A stretch of DNA of 61,111 nucleotides from Corallococcus sp. (GTDB lineage Bacteria > Bacillota > Clostridia > Christensenellales > CAG-314), in the NCBI GenBank assembly GCA_023663205.1, contig JAMPHX010000003.1, forward strand, positions 1 to 61,111, written 5' to 3'. Below are positions 9,068-17,510 of this stretch, one piece after another (positions within the stretch are counted from its first letter, which is position 1; each line of letters begins with the position of its first letter). The position numbers and the translations under genes were made by a program. The notes under the pieces were generated by a model. That model was given only the letters and a program-made list of their open reading frames with translations. It was not told where the DNA came from and did not search any database.

Positions 9068-10917
9068 TTGTTTTCCCGTTGAGATAGACATACTATCAAT
9101 ATTTGAATATCGGCAGGACTTACACCCGAAATTCGGCTTGCCTGCCCGAGATTCAGCGGACGTATTTTGTCTAACTTTTGTCTTGCTTCTATACGCAGAC
9201 CGTCAAGTTTCAGATAATCCATATCGTCGGGCAACTTTTTGTTTTCCAATTTGCGCGCTTGCGCTATCAGGCTTTGCTGTTTTTCGATATAACCGCTGTA
9301 TTTTGCGTTTATTTCCGCTTGTTCAAGAGCGTCTTTGTCGATATCTGTCAGCACTCCCAAATATTCTATTACGTCACGCGCGCCTATGTTACTTCTTTTG
9401 AGAATATCCCTTACGGTAAGCCCTGCTTTGGGCAGACTTTCGTTTTTGTCCGCAAACAGTTTTTCCAACTTTTTTGGAGAAATAACTTGATTGAGTTGTT
9501 CTTCCGCAGTTGCAATCATATGCAATTTTCTGCAATACTTTGCATATCTTTCGTCAGTAACAAGTCCTATATCTCTTCCAATCTGCGTAAGTCGCAAGTC
9601 GGCGTTATCCTGCCTCAAAACAAGTCTGTTTTCTGCGCGGCTTGTCATCATTCGGTAAGGTTCAAAACTTTCCTTTGTGGTTATATCGTCAATAAGAACG
9701 CCTATGTAACTGTTGTCGCGCGTAAGAATAAGCGGTTCTTTGTTTTCCAAATAACGGGCGGCGTTTATTCCTGCAACTATTCCCTGACCTGCCGCTTCTT
9801 CGTATCCGCTTGTCCCGTTTATCTGTCCCGCAAAGAACAATCCCTCGACTTTTTTTGACATAAGCGACGAATACAACTCCGTTGCGTCGATACAATCGTA
9901 TTCTATCGCATAAGCGTCGCGCATTATTTCGACGTTTTCCAATCCGTCGACGGATTTGTAAATCATTTCCTGTATTTCCGCAGGCATGGAACTCGACGCG
10001 CCTTGAACATAGTACTCGCAGGTTTCCTCTCCTTCCGGTTCCAAAAACAATTGGTGTCTTTCTTTATCGGAAAATCTGACAACCTTGTCCTCTATCGACG
10101 GGCAGTAGCGCGGACCGACGCCGTTTATCTGTCCGTTGTACAGCGGCGCAAGACTTTTGTTTTCGAGTATGATTCTTTTTGTTTCGGCGGTGGTGTAAGT
10201 CAGATAACAACTGCACTTGTCCGAACATATACTTTCCGTCATATACGAAAACGGCATAATGCCGGTTTCTCCGCTTTGTTCCGACATCTTGGAAAAATCC
10301 ACGCTTGCCGCCTTTACGCGCGCGGGCGTTCCCGTCTTAAAACGCCGTACCGAAAACCCTAACTTTTCCAAACTTGCAGTCAGTCTTTTGGCATTCAAAA
10401 ACCCGTTTGGACCGCTGTCTTGACTGTGCTTGCCCGTAATAGTGCGGCTGTTCAAATACACGCCGCAACACAAAATTACCGCCTTGGCGTAATATTTCAA
10501 TCCTACTGCGGTTTCGGCGACAAAGTTTCCGTCGCATTTTTCCAAAGAAACAACTTCCCCCTGACGCAGTGTAAGACGGGGTTGTTTTTCTACGGTGTGT
10601 TTCATATTGGCGTGATAGGCTATCTTATCCACCTGCGCTCTCGGCGAATATACGGCAGGACCTTTGCCGCGGTTCAACATCCGCATTTGCAATAAACTTT
10701 CGTCTGCGCAAACAGCCATCTGCCCGCCCAAAGCGTCTATTTCCTTTACTATTTGTCCCTTTGCCGTACCGCCTATACTCGGATTGCACGCCAAATAAGC
10801 AACCGTATCCAAATTGGTTGCAAACATTATCGTTTCTTTTCCGAGTCTTGCCGCGGCAAGCGCCGCTTCGCACCCTGCATGACCCGCACCTATTACAATA
10901 ACGTCATAGTTTTTCAA
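9064..10917 (-). CDS. mnmG: tRNA uridine-5-carboxymethylaminomethyl modification enzyme MnmG (GidA)
   Basis: FAD-dependent partner of MnmE that builds the cmnm5 group on the wobble uridine of several tRNAs. The 617 residues begin with the dinucleotide-binding motif VIVIGAGHAGCEAALAAARL. The family signatures NPSIGGTAKGQIVKEIDALG and GQINGTSGYEEAAGQGIVAG are intact, and the C-terminal MnmE-binding helical domain is present. Full length. It follows mnmE after a 459-base gap that contains a separate small-RNA cassette on the other strand, which is unusual for this pair. Confidence 0.97.
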   Translation of the reverse strand: MKNYDVIVIGAGHAGCEAALAAARLGKETIMFATNLDTVAYLACNPSIGGTAKGQIVKEIDALGGQMAVCADESLLQMRMLNRGKGPAVYSPRAQVDKIAYHANMKHTVEKQPRLTLRQGEVVSLEKCDGNFVAETAVGLKYYAKAVILCCGVYLNSRTITGKHSQDSGPNGFLNAKRLTASLEKLGFSVRRFKTGTPARVKAASVDFSKMSEQSGETGIMPFSYMTESICSDKCSCYLTYTTAETKRIILENKSLAPLYNGQINGVGPRYCPSIEDKVVRFSDKERHQLFLEPEGEETCEYYVQGASSSMPAEIQEMIYKSVDGLENVEIMRDAYAIEYDCIDATELYSSLMSKKVEGLFFAGQINGTSGYEEAAGQGIVAGINAARYLENKEPLILTRDNSYIGVLIDDITTKESFEPYRMMTSRAENRLVLRQDNADLRLTQIGRDIGLVTDERYAKYCRKLHMIATAEEQLNQVISPKKLEKLFADKNESLPKAGLTVRDILKRSNIGARDVIEYLGVLTDIDKDALEQAEINAKYSGYIEKQQSLIAQARKLENKKLPDDMDYLKLDGLRIEARQKLDKIRPLNLGQASRISGVSPADIQILIVCLSQRENK

Positions 10918-11376
10918 TTTACTTTCCCCGTAATTTTTTCTGCGGTTTGGTGACCGTTTTTTAATAAAAATAATGTTTAATCAACGCTTAGCCGTTGAAA
11001 CGTGTTTCAATTCCTAAAATACAGATGTTCGATAACAAACCGTTTTTTTTGAAGAATTTTCCGTTTGAGCGTTGACAAACGCATTTGATTTGCGTATAAT
11101 AATATCAGAGTCAACTTGCTCAATCTTGTCGGGAAATTGTATCCCGGGGACGTTGAGCAAAGTTTGGCTTTTTTCTTTATTCCAATACAACAACTTATCT
11201 TCATCGAGTACACGCGATAAAAAATTAACAAAACTGTCTTTTCCGTATGTACTTGTCAAAATATTTGCAGTCAATCTTTTTCCATCCTTGCCGCAAAAAC
11301 CTGTCAAATGATTTCGTTTCCGTATGTGCCCGTAAACTATTTGCGGAAATAATTTTTTCGTCTTGACGTCCGCCGT
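10918..11376. other. Intergenic interval between mnmE and mnmG
   Basis: This 459-base gap breaks the normally tight mnmE-mnmG pair. It contains the plus-strand promoter and structured RNA at 11072-11178, and an imperfect inverted repeat TTGAAAC-GT-GTTTCAA at 10995-11010. A minus-strand reading frame (11380-11014) is open but lacks an ATG start and is antisense to the RNA cassette, so I do not call it as a gene. Confidence 0.6.
11072..11178 (+). ncRNA. Predicted small structured RNA, copy A, with its promoter
   Basis: A strong promoter (TTGACA 11072-11077, 17-base spacer, TATAAT 11095-11100) is followed by a stem-loop RNA. Its outer stem pairs 11110-11123 with 11153-11168 (core TTGCTCAA/TTGAGCAA). 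An inner stem is formed by GGGA/TCCC around an AATTG-containing loop. Six Ts follow at 11169-11174, as in an intrinsic terminator. The first 31 bases (11072-11102) are identical to 29794-29764 on the minus strand, where a second RNA of the same design follows. No known RNA family is recognised. Confidence 0.5.
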
Positions 11377-12681
11377 TTACTTTCCCAAACAAAACTTGCT
11401 GTAAATTCTGTCTATAATTTCCTCGTTTGCGGTAGTGCCGGTTATCTTTCCCAGTTCTTCCCAAGCCGTTTTCAGTTCCACTGCAACGCAATCGAGAGTT
11501 GATGACAAACAGTTTTTACGTGCTTCTTCAAGCGACTTTTTTGCATTTGTCAAACAATCTATGTGCCTTTGATTTGTAAGTATCACGCTGCTTTCGTCAA
11601 CTTTGCCGTTTGCAAACAAACTGTATATCTTTTGTTTGAGTTGTTCTGTGTTTATTCCATTTGCCGCGCTTACGCAAATGCTGTTTTCGCCGTTTGAGTT
11701 TGCGCCTTTGTACAAATCGCATTTGTTAAAAACTTTTATTACCGCTTTGTCACATTCGTATACCGTTGTGTCGTCCTCACGGTCAACAAGATACAACACT
11801 ACGTCGGCAACGTCAACGGCTTTTTGCGCGCGTCTTATACCTTCCGCTTCTATGGGATTGTTTGTTTTTCTTATGCCCGCGGTATCGACGAAATTAAGTT
11901 TCAAATCCTTATATATTACGCTTTCAGACAGAGTATCACGAGTGGTTCCCTCAATGTCGGAAACAATTGCTCGGTCTGTCCCGAGTAATGCATTCAGCAA
12001 ACTCGATTTGCCGACATTCGGCGCGCCTATTATTGCTACGTTTACGCCGTATTTAATTATTTTTCCCGTTTTGACGGTGGAAAGCAATTTGTCTGTTTCA
12101 TCTGTAATGTATTTTAGTTTTTCCGAAAGTTCTTCAACCGTTTCCATCTCGATATCTTCTTCGGGGTAATCAAGAGCAACTTCGGTTTTGCTGATTATAT
12201 CCGTCAAACCGTCCTGCAAATCGGCGATTATCCTTCCCAATTTGTTTTCAAGCAGATTGCTGCCCGCCTTTGCCCCCGCATAGGTTTCGGCGTCAATCAT
12301 TTCTATTATTCCTTCGGCATTCGATAAATTTTGTTTGCCGTTTACAAACGCGCGCTTGCTAAACTCCCCGTTTTGAGCCATTCGCGCGCCTTCGCTCAAA
12401 CAGGTTTCTATTACAGCAGTGCATACGGCAACGCCGCCGTGACAGTGAAACTCAACCATATCTTCCCCTGTATACGAACGCGGCGCGTCAAAATACACGC
12501 ACATTGCGTGTTCTGTAAATTCCGCCGTTTGCAGGTTTCCTACCTTCAGAGTATTGGGCAACGTAGGCATAGGCGAAAAAATTTTGTTTGCAATTTTTTT
12601 GCTGTCTTCCCCGCTCATTCTTACAACGGCAACCGCGCTTCTTCCCACGGGTGTAGACAGTGCAACGATAGTGTTTGACAT
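11377..12681 (-). CDS. mnmE: tRNA modification GTPase MnmE (TrmE)
   Basis: GTPase that works with MnmG in wobble-uridine modification. It has the N-terminal tetrahydrofolate-binding domain (residues 1-115, MSNTIVALSTPVGRSAVAVV), a helical domain, and a G domain inserted near 210-370 with GAPNVGKSSLLNALLG (G1), EGTTRD (G2), DTAG (G3) and FNKCDL (G4). It ends with the canonical C-x-G-K tail (FCLGK) that carries the catalytic cysteine. The start at 12681 matches the family N terminus; the 14 extra upstream codons would be translated from the hairpin at 12701-12721. 434 residues. Confidence 0.96.
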   Translation of the reverse strand: MSNTIVALSTPVGRSAVAVVRMSGEDSKKIANKIFSPMPTLPNTLKVGNLQTAEFTEHAMCVYFDAPRSYTGEDMVEFHCHGGVAVCTAVIETCLSEGARMAQNGEFSKRAFVNGKQNLSNAEGIIEMIDAETYAGAKAGSNLLENKLGRIIADLQDGLTDIISKTEVALDYPEEDIEMETVEELSEKLKYITDETDKLLSTVKTGKIIKYGVNVAIIGAPNVGKSSLLNALLGTDRAIVSDIEGTTRDTLSESVIYKDLKLNFVDTAGIRKTNNPIEAEGIRRAQKAVDVADVVLYLVDREDDTTVYECDKAVIKVFNKCDLYKGANSNGENSICVSAANGINTEQLKQKIYSLFANGKVDESSVILTNQRHIDCLTNAKKSLEEARKNCLSSTLDCVAVELKTAWEELGKITGTTANEEIIDRIYSKFCLGK

Positions 12682-12700
12682 AGTGCTTTTATTTAATAAT

Positions 12701-12721
12701 GCCCCGCCTTTCGGGCAGGGC
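12701..12721 (-). terminator. GC-rich hairpin between jag and mnmE
   Basis: On the minus strand GCCCTGCC-CGAAA-GGCGGGGC folds into an eight-pair stem with a five-base loop, just after the jag stop and 20 bases before the mnmE start. It is followed by ATTATTAAAT, not a T run, so it may act as an mRNA processing or stability element more than a terminator. Confidence 0.5.
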
Positions 12722-12731
12722 ACAAATACCT

Positions 12732-13415
12732 TTATCTTCTTCTTTTCTTGTCCGAGCGATACACAAAATTCATACTTTTTCTGTTTACCGTCGGAGCATT
12801 TAGTATATCGTTTGACAACTTGGGACTTATTACAACGTGTCTGTTGTTCATTACGCCGTCGCTCTCGGTGGAAACGTACTTGCTATCCTGCAAAGCGGTG
12901 TGGATAATCCTGCGTTCGTACGGATTCATAGGTTCCAACTTGGCGGCCTTGCCTGTACGCTTTACCTTTTGTTCGAGATTTTTTGCAAGTTGAATAAGCG
13001 TTTTTTCTCTCTTTGCTCGGTAGCCTTCGCTGTCGAGAACTATTCTTTTGAATTTATCTCCCGAGTTGTTGAGTATCAAACTTGAAAGATATTGCAGCGA
13101 ATCCAATACTTCTCCGCGATATCCTATTACTTTTCCCGAACCGTCGCCCACAAGTTCTATTGCAATGGTATCGTCGGTTTCCTTCATTTCCACAAAGTAA
13201 CTGTCAAAGTGCATCTTTTCGAGCACGTTTTCCAAAAATTCTTTTACCTTTTCGCCGTCGGTTTGCTTTTTTGAAACGGCAACTTTGCTTTGTTTCAAAA
13301 ATCCGCCTTCCGAAATTATTTCCACATCGGCTTCTTCGCGCGTCAGCCCAGCCTTTTTCAAAGCGTTTTCCACTGCCGCATCAACGGTCTTTCCCGTCGC
13401 TTCAATCTTTTTCAT
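12732..13415 (-). CDS. jag: RNA-binding protein Jag/KhpB
   Basis: A 227-residue protein with a Jag-N domain (about 1-50), a KH domain (about 78-150, with GSGKVIGYRGEVLDSLQYLS) and an R3H domain (about 160-222, with PMNPYERRIIHTALQ). In Gram-positive bacteria it binds RNA together with KhpA and affects cell elongation and division. It starts six bases after the yidC stop, in the standard order yidC-jag-mnmE. Confidence 0.94.
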   Translation of the reverse strand: MKKIEATGKTVDAAVENALKKAGLTREEADVEIISEGGFLKQSKVAVSKKQTDGEKVKEFLENVLEKMHFDSYFVEMKETDDTIAIELVGDGSGKVIGYRGEVLDSLQYLSSLILNNSGDKFKRIVLDSEGYRAKREKTLIQLAKNLEQKVKRTGKAAKLEPMNPYERRIIHTALQDSKYVSTESDGVMNNRHVVISPKLSNDILNAPTVNRKSMNFVYRSDKKRRR

Positions 13416-13421
13416 TGAATA

Positions 13422-14687
13422 TTACCTCTTGTAACTTGCCTTTGGCGCATTGTTCTTTTTGTCTTCTTTATCCAACTGTTTGTTGACTATTATTTCAACG
13501 GGTTTTCGCATAGCAATGCTCGTCAAAATACTTAGCATATAGTTGCAAACCATGTATACCGCAAACGCGCCCGTATACATAAATCCGAAAAACGCCATCA
13601 TCAAAGGCATAATAATCATCATCATTTTGTTGCTCATAGCCTGTTGGTCGTTAGGTTTGGTTTCCTCGCCTTTGCGGTTTTTCTTGTCCATCTTTTGGTT
13701 GATGAACATAGAAAGGAATGACAACCCTATGGACATAACCGGCAAAATCATAAGTCCGTTCCACGAACCGTCTGCGGAACGAGTGTGTGTTGCCAGCACT
13801 TGGTCGCGAATAATGTTGTAGACCAATTCGGGCTGCTGTTCCTTTTCGAGATTGACGGTATCCGTAAACTCGGCATACGTAGGCATAACAGACTTCCAAG
13901 TATCGGGTTGCCAAATGCTTGCCATCCAAAGGAAAGATTCTTGTACGTTATCTACGTAATATTTACCTATACCGATGTAGGTGTAGTCATTGCCTTGGGC
14001 GTCCTTGAATACTTCGTCGCTGCCTTTGCTTACTATATCTCTGCAATAATCCAACGCGTATATTTTAGCCGCTTCGGTTGATTTACCTTCGCCTATTGCT
14101 TTTTGATACGCAACATAGTAAACGCTTCCTTCCTGTTCGGGAAGATTTGCAATATTCATTTCCTGACTGTAAAAGTTGTTTAGACGGTAGTAGCCGTAAA
14201 CATTGTTGTAGGTAGCGTAACTGTTCAATCCGCCGAACATAATAAAGAATATTGCCATGGACAATATCATAGGAAGACAACTGGACAAAGTGGAAACGCT
14301 TTGTTTTTTGTAAATTTTCTGTTTTTCGTCATTTGCCCTTTTGGTATTTGCCCCGTACCTTTTATCTATATCTTCCAAAATGGGGCTTAACTTCTGCATT
14401 TTGAGAGAACTTTTTCTCATAGCAATACGTTGCCAGATATCAAAAGGTACAGTCAATATCTTCAAAAACACGGTAAAAACGACAACCGTCCAGCCGTATT
14501 GTCCTACCCAACCGTGCATCCACATTACAAGTTTTCCGACCCAATTTAAGTTGTCGATGCCGTTTTCGCCTTTGGACATATAGTCGCCCAAATCGACCTT
14601 TTCGGGTGCGCGACATCCTGCAAATACCAAGATGCACACACATAATATAACGGCGATTTTAATAACCGCTTTGGTTTTTCTTTTCAT
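13422..14687 (-). CDS. yidC: Membrane protein insertase YidC/OxaA (SpoIIIJ type)
   Basis: Inserts proteins into the membrane alone or with SecYEG. It is a predicted lipoprotein (LVFAGC, Cys25). TM1 follows near residues 63-85 (YGWTVVVFTVFLKILTVPFD). The conserved cytoplasmic region MRKSSLKMQKLSPILEDIDK is next, then further TM helices near 140-155, 325-345 and 375-400. The extracytoplasmic insert between TM2 and TM3 (about 160-310) is longer than in Bacillus SpoIIIJ. It carries LPEQEGSVYYVAYQKAIGEG and similar segments. Located between yidD and jag as expected. Confidence 0.95.
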   Translation of the reverse strand: MKRKTKAVIKIAVILCVCILVFAGCRAPEKVDLGDYMSKGENGIDNLNWVGKLVMWMHGWVGQYGWTVVVFTVFLKILTVPFDIWQRIAMRKSSLKMQKLSPILEDIDKRYGANTKRANDEKQKIYKKQSVSTLSSCLPMILSMAIFFIMFGGLNSYATYNNVYGYYRLNNFYSQEMNIANLPEQEGSVYYVAYQKAIGEGKSTEAAKIYALDYCRDIVSKGSDEVFKDAQGNDYTYIGIGKYYVDNVQESFLWMASIWQPDTWKSVMPTYAEFTDTVNLEKEQQPELVYNIIRDQVLATHTRSADGSWNGLMILPVMSIGLSFLSMFINQKMDKKNRKGEETKPNDQQAMSNKMMMIIMPLMMAFFGFMYTGAFAVYMVCNYMLSILTSIAMRKPVEIIVNKQLDKEDKKNNAPKASYKR

Positions 14688-14704
14688 TATTACTCCTTAA
14701 ACGG

Positions 14705-14950
14705 TCAAACAAACCATTTAACTTTGCCTTTTATATCAAGCGGAACGGGGTCGAATCCTCCCTTTCCCCAAGGAGCGCATCTAAACAACCTTTTTAGCGT
14801 AAGATATGTCCCCTTAAAGAACCCGTACAGTTTGTACGCTTCCATTCCGTACACCGAACAACTCGGTGTGTAAATACACTTTTTGCCGCCTTTCCACTTG
14901 GAAATAGTGGCTTTATACAATTTCAACATTGCAATAGCGACGTATTTCAC
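14705..14950 (-). CDS. yidD: Membrane protein insertion efficiency factor YidD
   Basis: Small amphipathic protein thought to help YidC. The family signature CIYTPSCSVYGMEAYKLYG and the motif RLFRCAPWGKGGFDPVP are complete. The start is taken as GTG at 14950-14948, which forms a GTGA overlap with the rnpA stop and has AAAGGCGGG six bases upstream; the ATG ten codons earlier would overlap rnpA by 34 bases without need. 81 residues, a normal length. Confidence 0.92.
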   Translation of the reverse strand: MKYVAIAMLKLYKATISKWKGGKKCIYTPSCSVYGMEAYKLYGFFKGTYLTLKRLFRCAPWGKGGFDPVPLDIKGKVKWFV

Positions 14951-15276
14951 AGTAAACCCGCCTTTTGGAACAATTCGCACAGACTATTTACAATGACGTC
15001 AAATTTGTACGCGCTTTTTCTTCTTGGCAGTATAACTATGTTGAAACCTTCGTTGAGATTGGCAGCAAACATTGCCGCCGCGCTTTTCATCTGACGGCGC
15101 AGTCTGTTGCGCTTTACGGCTTTTCCGTACTTTTTGCTGACGGAAAATCCGATTTTGCTTTGTTTACTTTTGTTTTTGCAATACAATACGGCAAAATACC
15201 CGTCGCTTACACTCTCGGCGTGTTTGTAGACGTAGTTGTACTGGTAGTTTTTTTTCAGTCTGTACTTTGCCTGCAA
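14947..15276 (-). CDS. rnpA: Ribonuclease P protein component
   Basis: Protein subunit of RNase P, which trims the 5' ends of pre-tRNAs. 109 residues. The N-terminal YRLKKNYQYNYVYKH corresponds to the usual R-L-x-x-x-x-D-F-x-x-V-x start, and the RNR motif is present as KAVKRNRLRRQMK near residue 55. It lies 11 bases after rpmH and overlaps yidD by four bases. Confidence 0.94.
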   Translation of the reverse strand: MQAKYRLKKNYQYNYVYKHAESVSDGYFAVLYCKNKSKQSKIGFSVSKKYGKAVKRNRLRRQMKSAAAMFAANLNEGFNIVILPRRKSAYKFDVIVNSLCELFQKAGLL

Positions 15277-15287
15277 AGTAACTTACC

Positions 15288-15422
15288 TTACGCCGAAAGA
15301 TTGTGACGGCCTTTGTTTCTTCTTCTTGCCAATACTCGTCTTCCGCCGGTTGTTTTCATTCTTGCTCTGAATCCGTGCACCTTGCTTCTTTGTCTTTTCT
15401 TGGGTTGATACGTTCTTTTCAC
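15288..15422 (-). CDS. rpmH: 50S ribosomal protein L34
   Basis: A 44-residue, Arg/Lys-rich protein read on the minus strand from GTG 15422-15420 to TAA 15290-15288. It begins MKRTYQPKKRQRSKVHGFRA and ends RRRNKGRHNLSA, a full match to L34. GGAGG lies at the proper distance upstream (15430-15434). Its non-ATG start and small size make it easy to miss in an ORF scan. First gene of the origin operon, driven by the promoter at 15484-15512. Confidence 0.96.
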   Translation of the reverse strand: MKRTYQPKKRQRSKVHGFRARMKTTGGRRVLARRRNKGRHNLSA

Positions 15423-15483
15423 GGTTGTTCCTCCTTATACCGAGCGCGTATAAACGCGCAAATTTCCATTTTGTTTTCGCTTT

Positions 15484-15512
15484 ATTTTAACAAATTTATA
15501 TATTCCCGTCAA
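15484..15512 (-). promoter_or_regulatory. Predicted promoter of the rpmH operon
   Basis: Minus strand TTGACG (15512-15507), 17-base spacer, TAAAAT (15489-15484), about 60 bases upstream of the rpmH start. Confidence 0.7.
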
Positions 15513-15546
15513 GCGTTTAAGTAAACACGGCAGATAAGGTTTAATA

Positions 15547-15575
15547 TTGACAGATTGCTTTTTAAATATTATAAT
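15547..15575 (+). promoter_or_regulatory. Predicted promoter of deoD
   Basis: Consensus TTGACA (15547-15552) and TATAAT (15570-15575) with 17-base spacing, 40 bases upstream of the deoD start; divergent from the rpmH promoter. Confidence 0.85.
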
Positions 15576-15614
15576 TAAACAAACAAAAATCAAAATCATA
15601 AGGAGAAAGACACT

Positions 15615-16319
15615 ATGCCAATACCTACCCCTCACATTTCGGCAAAACAAGGCGACTTTGCCCGAACGGTTCTTATGCCGGGCGACCCCCTTCGCGCAAA
15701 ATTTATTGCGGAAAACTATCTGGAAAAAGCAGTTCTCGTAAACAACGTGCGCGGAGTACAAGGTTACACTGGCTATTACAAAGGCAAACGCGTTTCCGTA
15801 ATGGCAAGCGGAATGGGTATGCCGTCTATCGGAATATACTCATACGAACTGTACAATTTCTACGATGTGGAAAACATAATACGCATAGGTTCGGCAGGAG
15901 CAATCAACGCCGATTTGAAGGTTCGCGACCTTGTAATTGCACAAGGCGCCTGCACAAACAGCAACTATGCTCACCAATACTCCCTTCCGGGGACGTTTGC
16001 CCCCATTTCGGATTTCGGACTTTTGGAAAAAGCCGTCGACAAAGCGCGTCAAATGAAACTCGATTTCAAAGTAGGCAACGTACTTTCCAGCGACCCCTTC
16101 TACGATGACGGAGCAGGCGGAAAGGCTTGGGAGAAGATGGGCGTTCTTGCCGTTGAAATGGAAGCGGCGGCGCTGTATATGAACGCTGCCCGTGCAGGCA
16201 AAAAAGCACTGTGCGTATGCACGATATCCGACCACCTTTTGACAGGCGAAGCATTGGATGCGGATGCGCGCCAAAACACATTCCGTCAGATGATGGAACT
16301 TGCGCTCGATATTGCATAG
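15615..16319 (+). CDS. deoD: Purine-nucleoside phosphorylase, DeoD type
   Basis: Reversible phosphorolysis of purine (deoxy)nucleosides to base and (deoxy)ribose-1-phosphate in purine salvage. 234 residues of the hexameric trimer-of-dimers family. Visible motifs are the phosphate-binding VLMPGDPLRAKFIAENYL, ASGMGMPSIGIYSYEL, IRIGSAGAI, VEMEAAALY and the catalytic-loop Asp in TISDHLLTGEAL. AAGGAG lies upstream of ATG 15615. It sits between rpmH and dnaN, a position not part of the common origin layout, with its own promoter and terminator, so it looks like an inserted single-gene unit. Confidence 0.95.
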   Translation: MPIPTPHISAKQGDFARTVLMPGDPLRAKFIAENYLEKAVLVNNVRGVQGYTGYYKGKRVSVMASGMGMPSIGIYSYELYNFYDVENIIRIGSAGAINADLKVRDLVIAQGACTNSNYAHQYSLPGTFAPISDFGLLEKAVDKARQMKLDFKVGNVLSSDPFYDDGAGGKAWEKMGVLAVEMEAAALYMNAARAGKKALCVCTISDHLLTGEALDADARQNTFRQMMELALDIA

Positions 16320-16352
16320 TATTTGTCAAGTTTCAATTTTTTTGCAAATAAA

Positions 16353-16387
16353 AAACCTGCCGTTTTCAAACGAAACGCGGCAGGTTT
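16353..16387. terminator. Bidirectional terminator between deoD and dnaN
   Basis: AAACCTGCCG pairs with CGGCAGGTTT around a short loop with a partial TTT/AAA extension. The stem is followed by CTTTTATTTTT on the + strand and by T-rich sequence on the - strand, so it serves both convergent genes. Confidence 0.85.
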
Positions 16388-16403
16388 CTTTTATTTTTAC
16401 ATT

Positions 16404-17510
16404 TTAGCCCAACGTCTTGACAGGTAAGATGAAGTACAGCACTTCGTCGCTGTCGTTGACGGTTATTACGCAACTGTTGTGAAGAGCAAATTCCATCTTT
16501 ATCGATTCGGCGTTTATTACGCGCAAACAGTCGTTGATATACCTTGCATTGTACGCACAGCGCACGTCCTTTCCTCTGAGGGCAACCGAAACTTCCTCTT
16601 TGGCTGTACCGTACTCGCTCGTGGACGAAATTTTCATTGCGTATTCTTCTATATCCAATATTACAAGGTTGTTCTTTTCGCCCCTCGACATAATGGAAGC
16701 AATGTTCAAACTCTTTTCAAAAGACTGTTTGTCAACCACAAGCGTTGTCAAAAATTCCTTGGGAATAAGATTGTCGTACTTTATATACTGACCGTTTGTC
16801 AAAAGTCTTGTCATAAGAGTGGTGTTTTCGAGTTTTACCATAAGGTTGTTCTTTTCGACATACACCTTTATTATATCGTCGGTATCTCCCAACAACTTGG
16901 CAAGTTCGGACAAACTTCTGGAAGGAACGGTAGCGGAAATTTCTTCCACTTTGCCTTCAAGCGGCTTTTTTGCCATAGCAAAACGGTAGCCGTCGGTTGC
17001 AACTGCGGAAAGAGTGTATTCTTTTGCTTCGACGTAAACGCCTTTCAAAATAGGACGCGTATCGTCCGTAGCAACAGAAAATATTACTTGACCTATTATT
17101 TCCTTTATGTTTCTTTCCGTCACGGTAAAGAAATTGTCGCCCTCCATTTCTTCCGTTTCGGGGTAGTTGGAAATATCGAAGCATTGAATAAAACATTCGC
17201 TTCCCGCGGAACTTATTATAAGTTTAAGTTCGTCGTTAAGTTCCATCGAGATTTCCACTTCGGTAGCAAAGTTTTTGATGTACTCTCCGAAAAGTTTACC
17301 GGGGATTAAAAACGCGCCCGCTACAATTACGTTTGCTTCGATGGTCTTTTCAATCGCAAGGTCCTTGTCGGTAGCCAAAAGCGTAAGTTTGTCGTTTTGC
17401 GCAACGACTTTTATACATTCGAGCGTTTGTGCAACGTCTCTTGAGGGCAACGCCTTACTAACCTTGGCAATAGCGTCGTACAGTTGTTCTCCGTTTACGA
17501 TTGTTTTCAT
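16404..17510 (-). CDS. dnaN: DNA polymerase III beta sliding clamp
   Basis: Ring-shaped processivity clamp of the replicase. 368 residues from MKTIVNGEQLYDAIAKVSKA, with three clamp subdomains (about 1-120, 125-245, 247-368) and the typical C terminus ending VLYFILPVKTLG. The start at 17510 has AAGGAG nine bases upstream; a longer frame to 17645 would run into oriC and is rejected. Unusually, dnaN is on the minus strand and divergent from dnaA, instead of following dnaA in an operon. Confidence 0.96.
   Translation of the reverse strand: MKTIVNGEQLYDAIAKVSKALPSRDVAQTLECIKVVAQNDKLTLLATDKDLAIEKTIEANVIVAGAFLIPGKLFGEYIKNFATEVEISMELNDELKLIISSAGSECFIQCFDISNYPETEEMEGDNFFTVTERNIKEIIGQVIFSVATDDTRPILKGVYVEAKEYTLSAVATDGYRFAMAKKPLEGKVEEISATVPSRSLSELAKLLGDTDDIIKVYVEKNNLMVKLENTTLMTRLLTNGQYIKYDNLIPKEFLTTLVVDKQSFEKSLNIASIMSRGEKNNLVILDIEEYAMKISSTSEYGTAKEEVSVALRGKDVRCAYNARYINDCLRVINAESIKMEFALHNSCVITVNDSDEVLYFILPVKTLG

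Noticed and set aside
10995..11010. Possible fourth parS site
   Set aside because: TTGAAACGTGTTTCAA has the half-sites in inverted order relative to TGTTTCACGTGAAACA and would not be expected to bind ParB.
11014..11380. Open minus-strand frame of about 115 codons between mnmE and mnmG
   Set aside because: It has no ATG start or ribosome-binding site and is antisense to the promoter-RNA block that is repeated at 29.8 kb, where the same bases are not coding.
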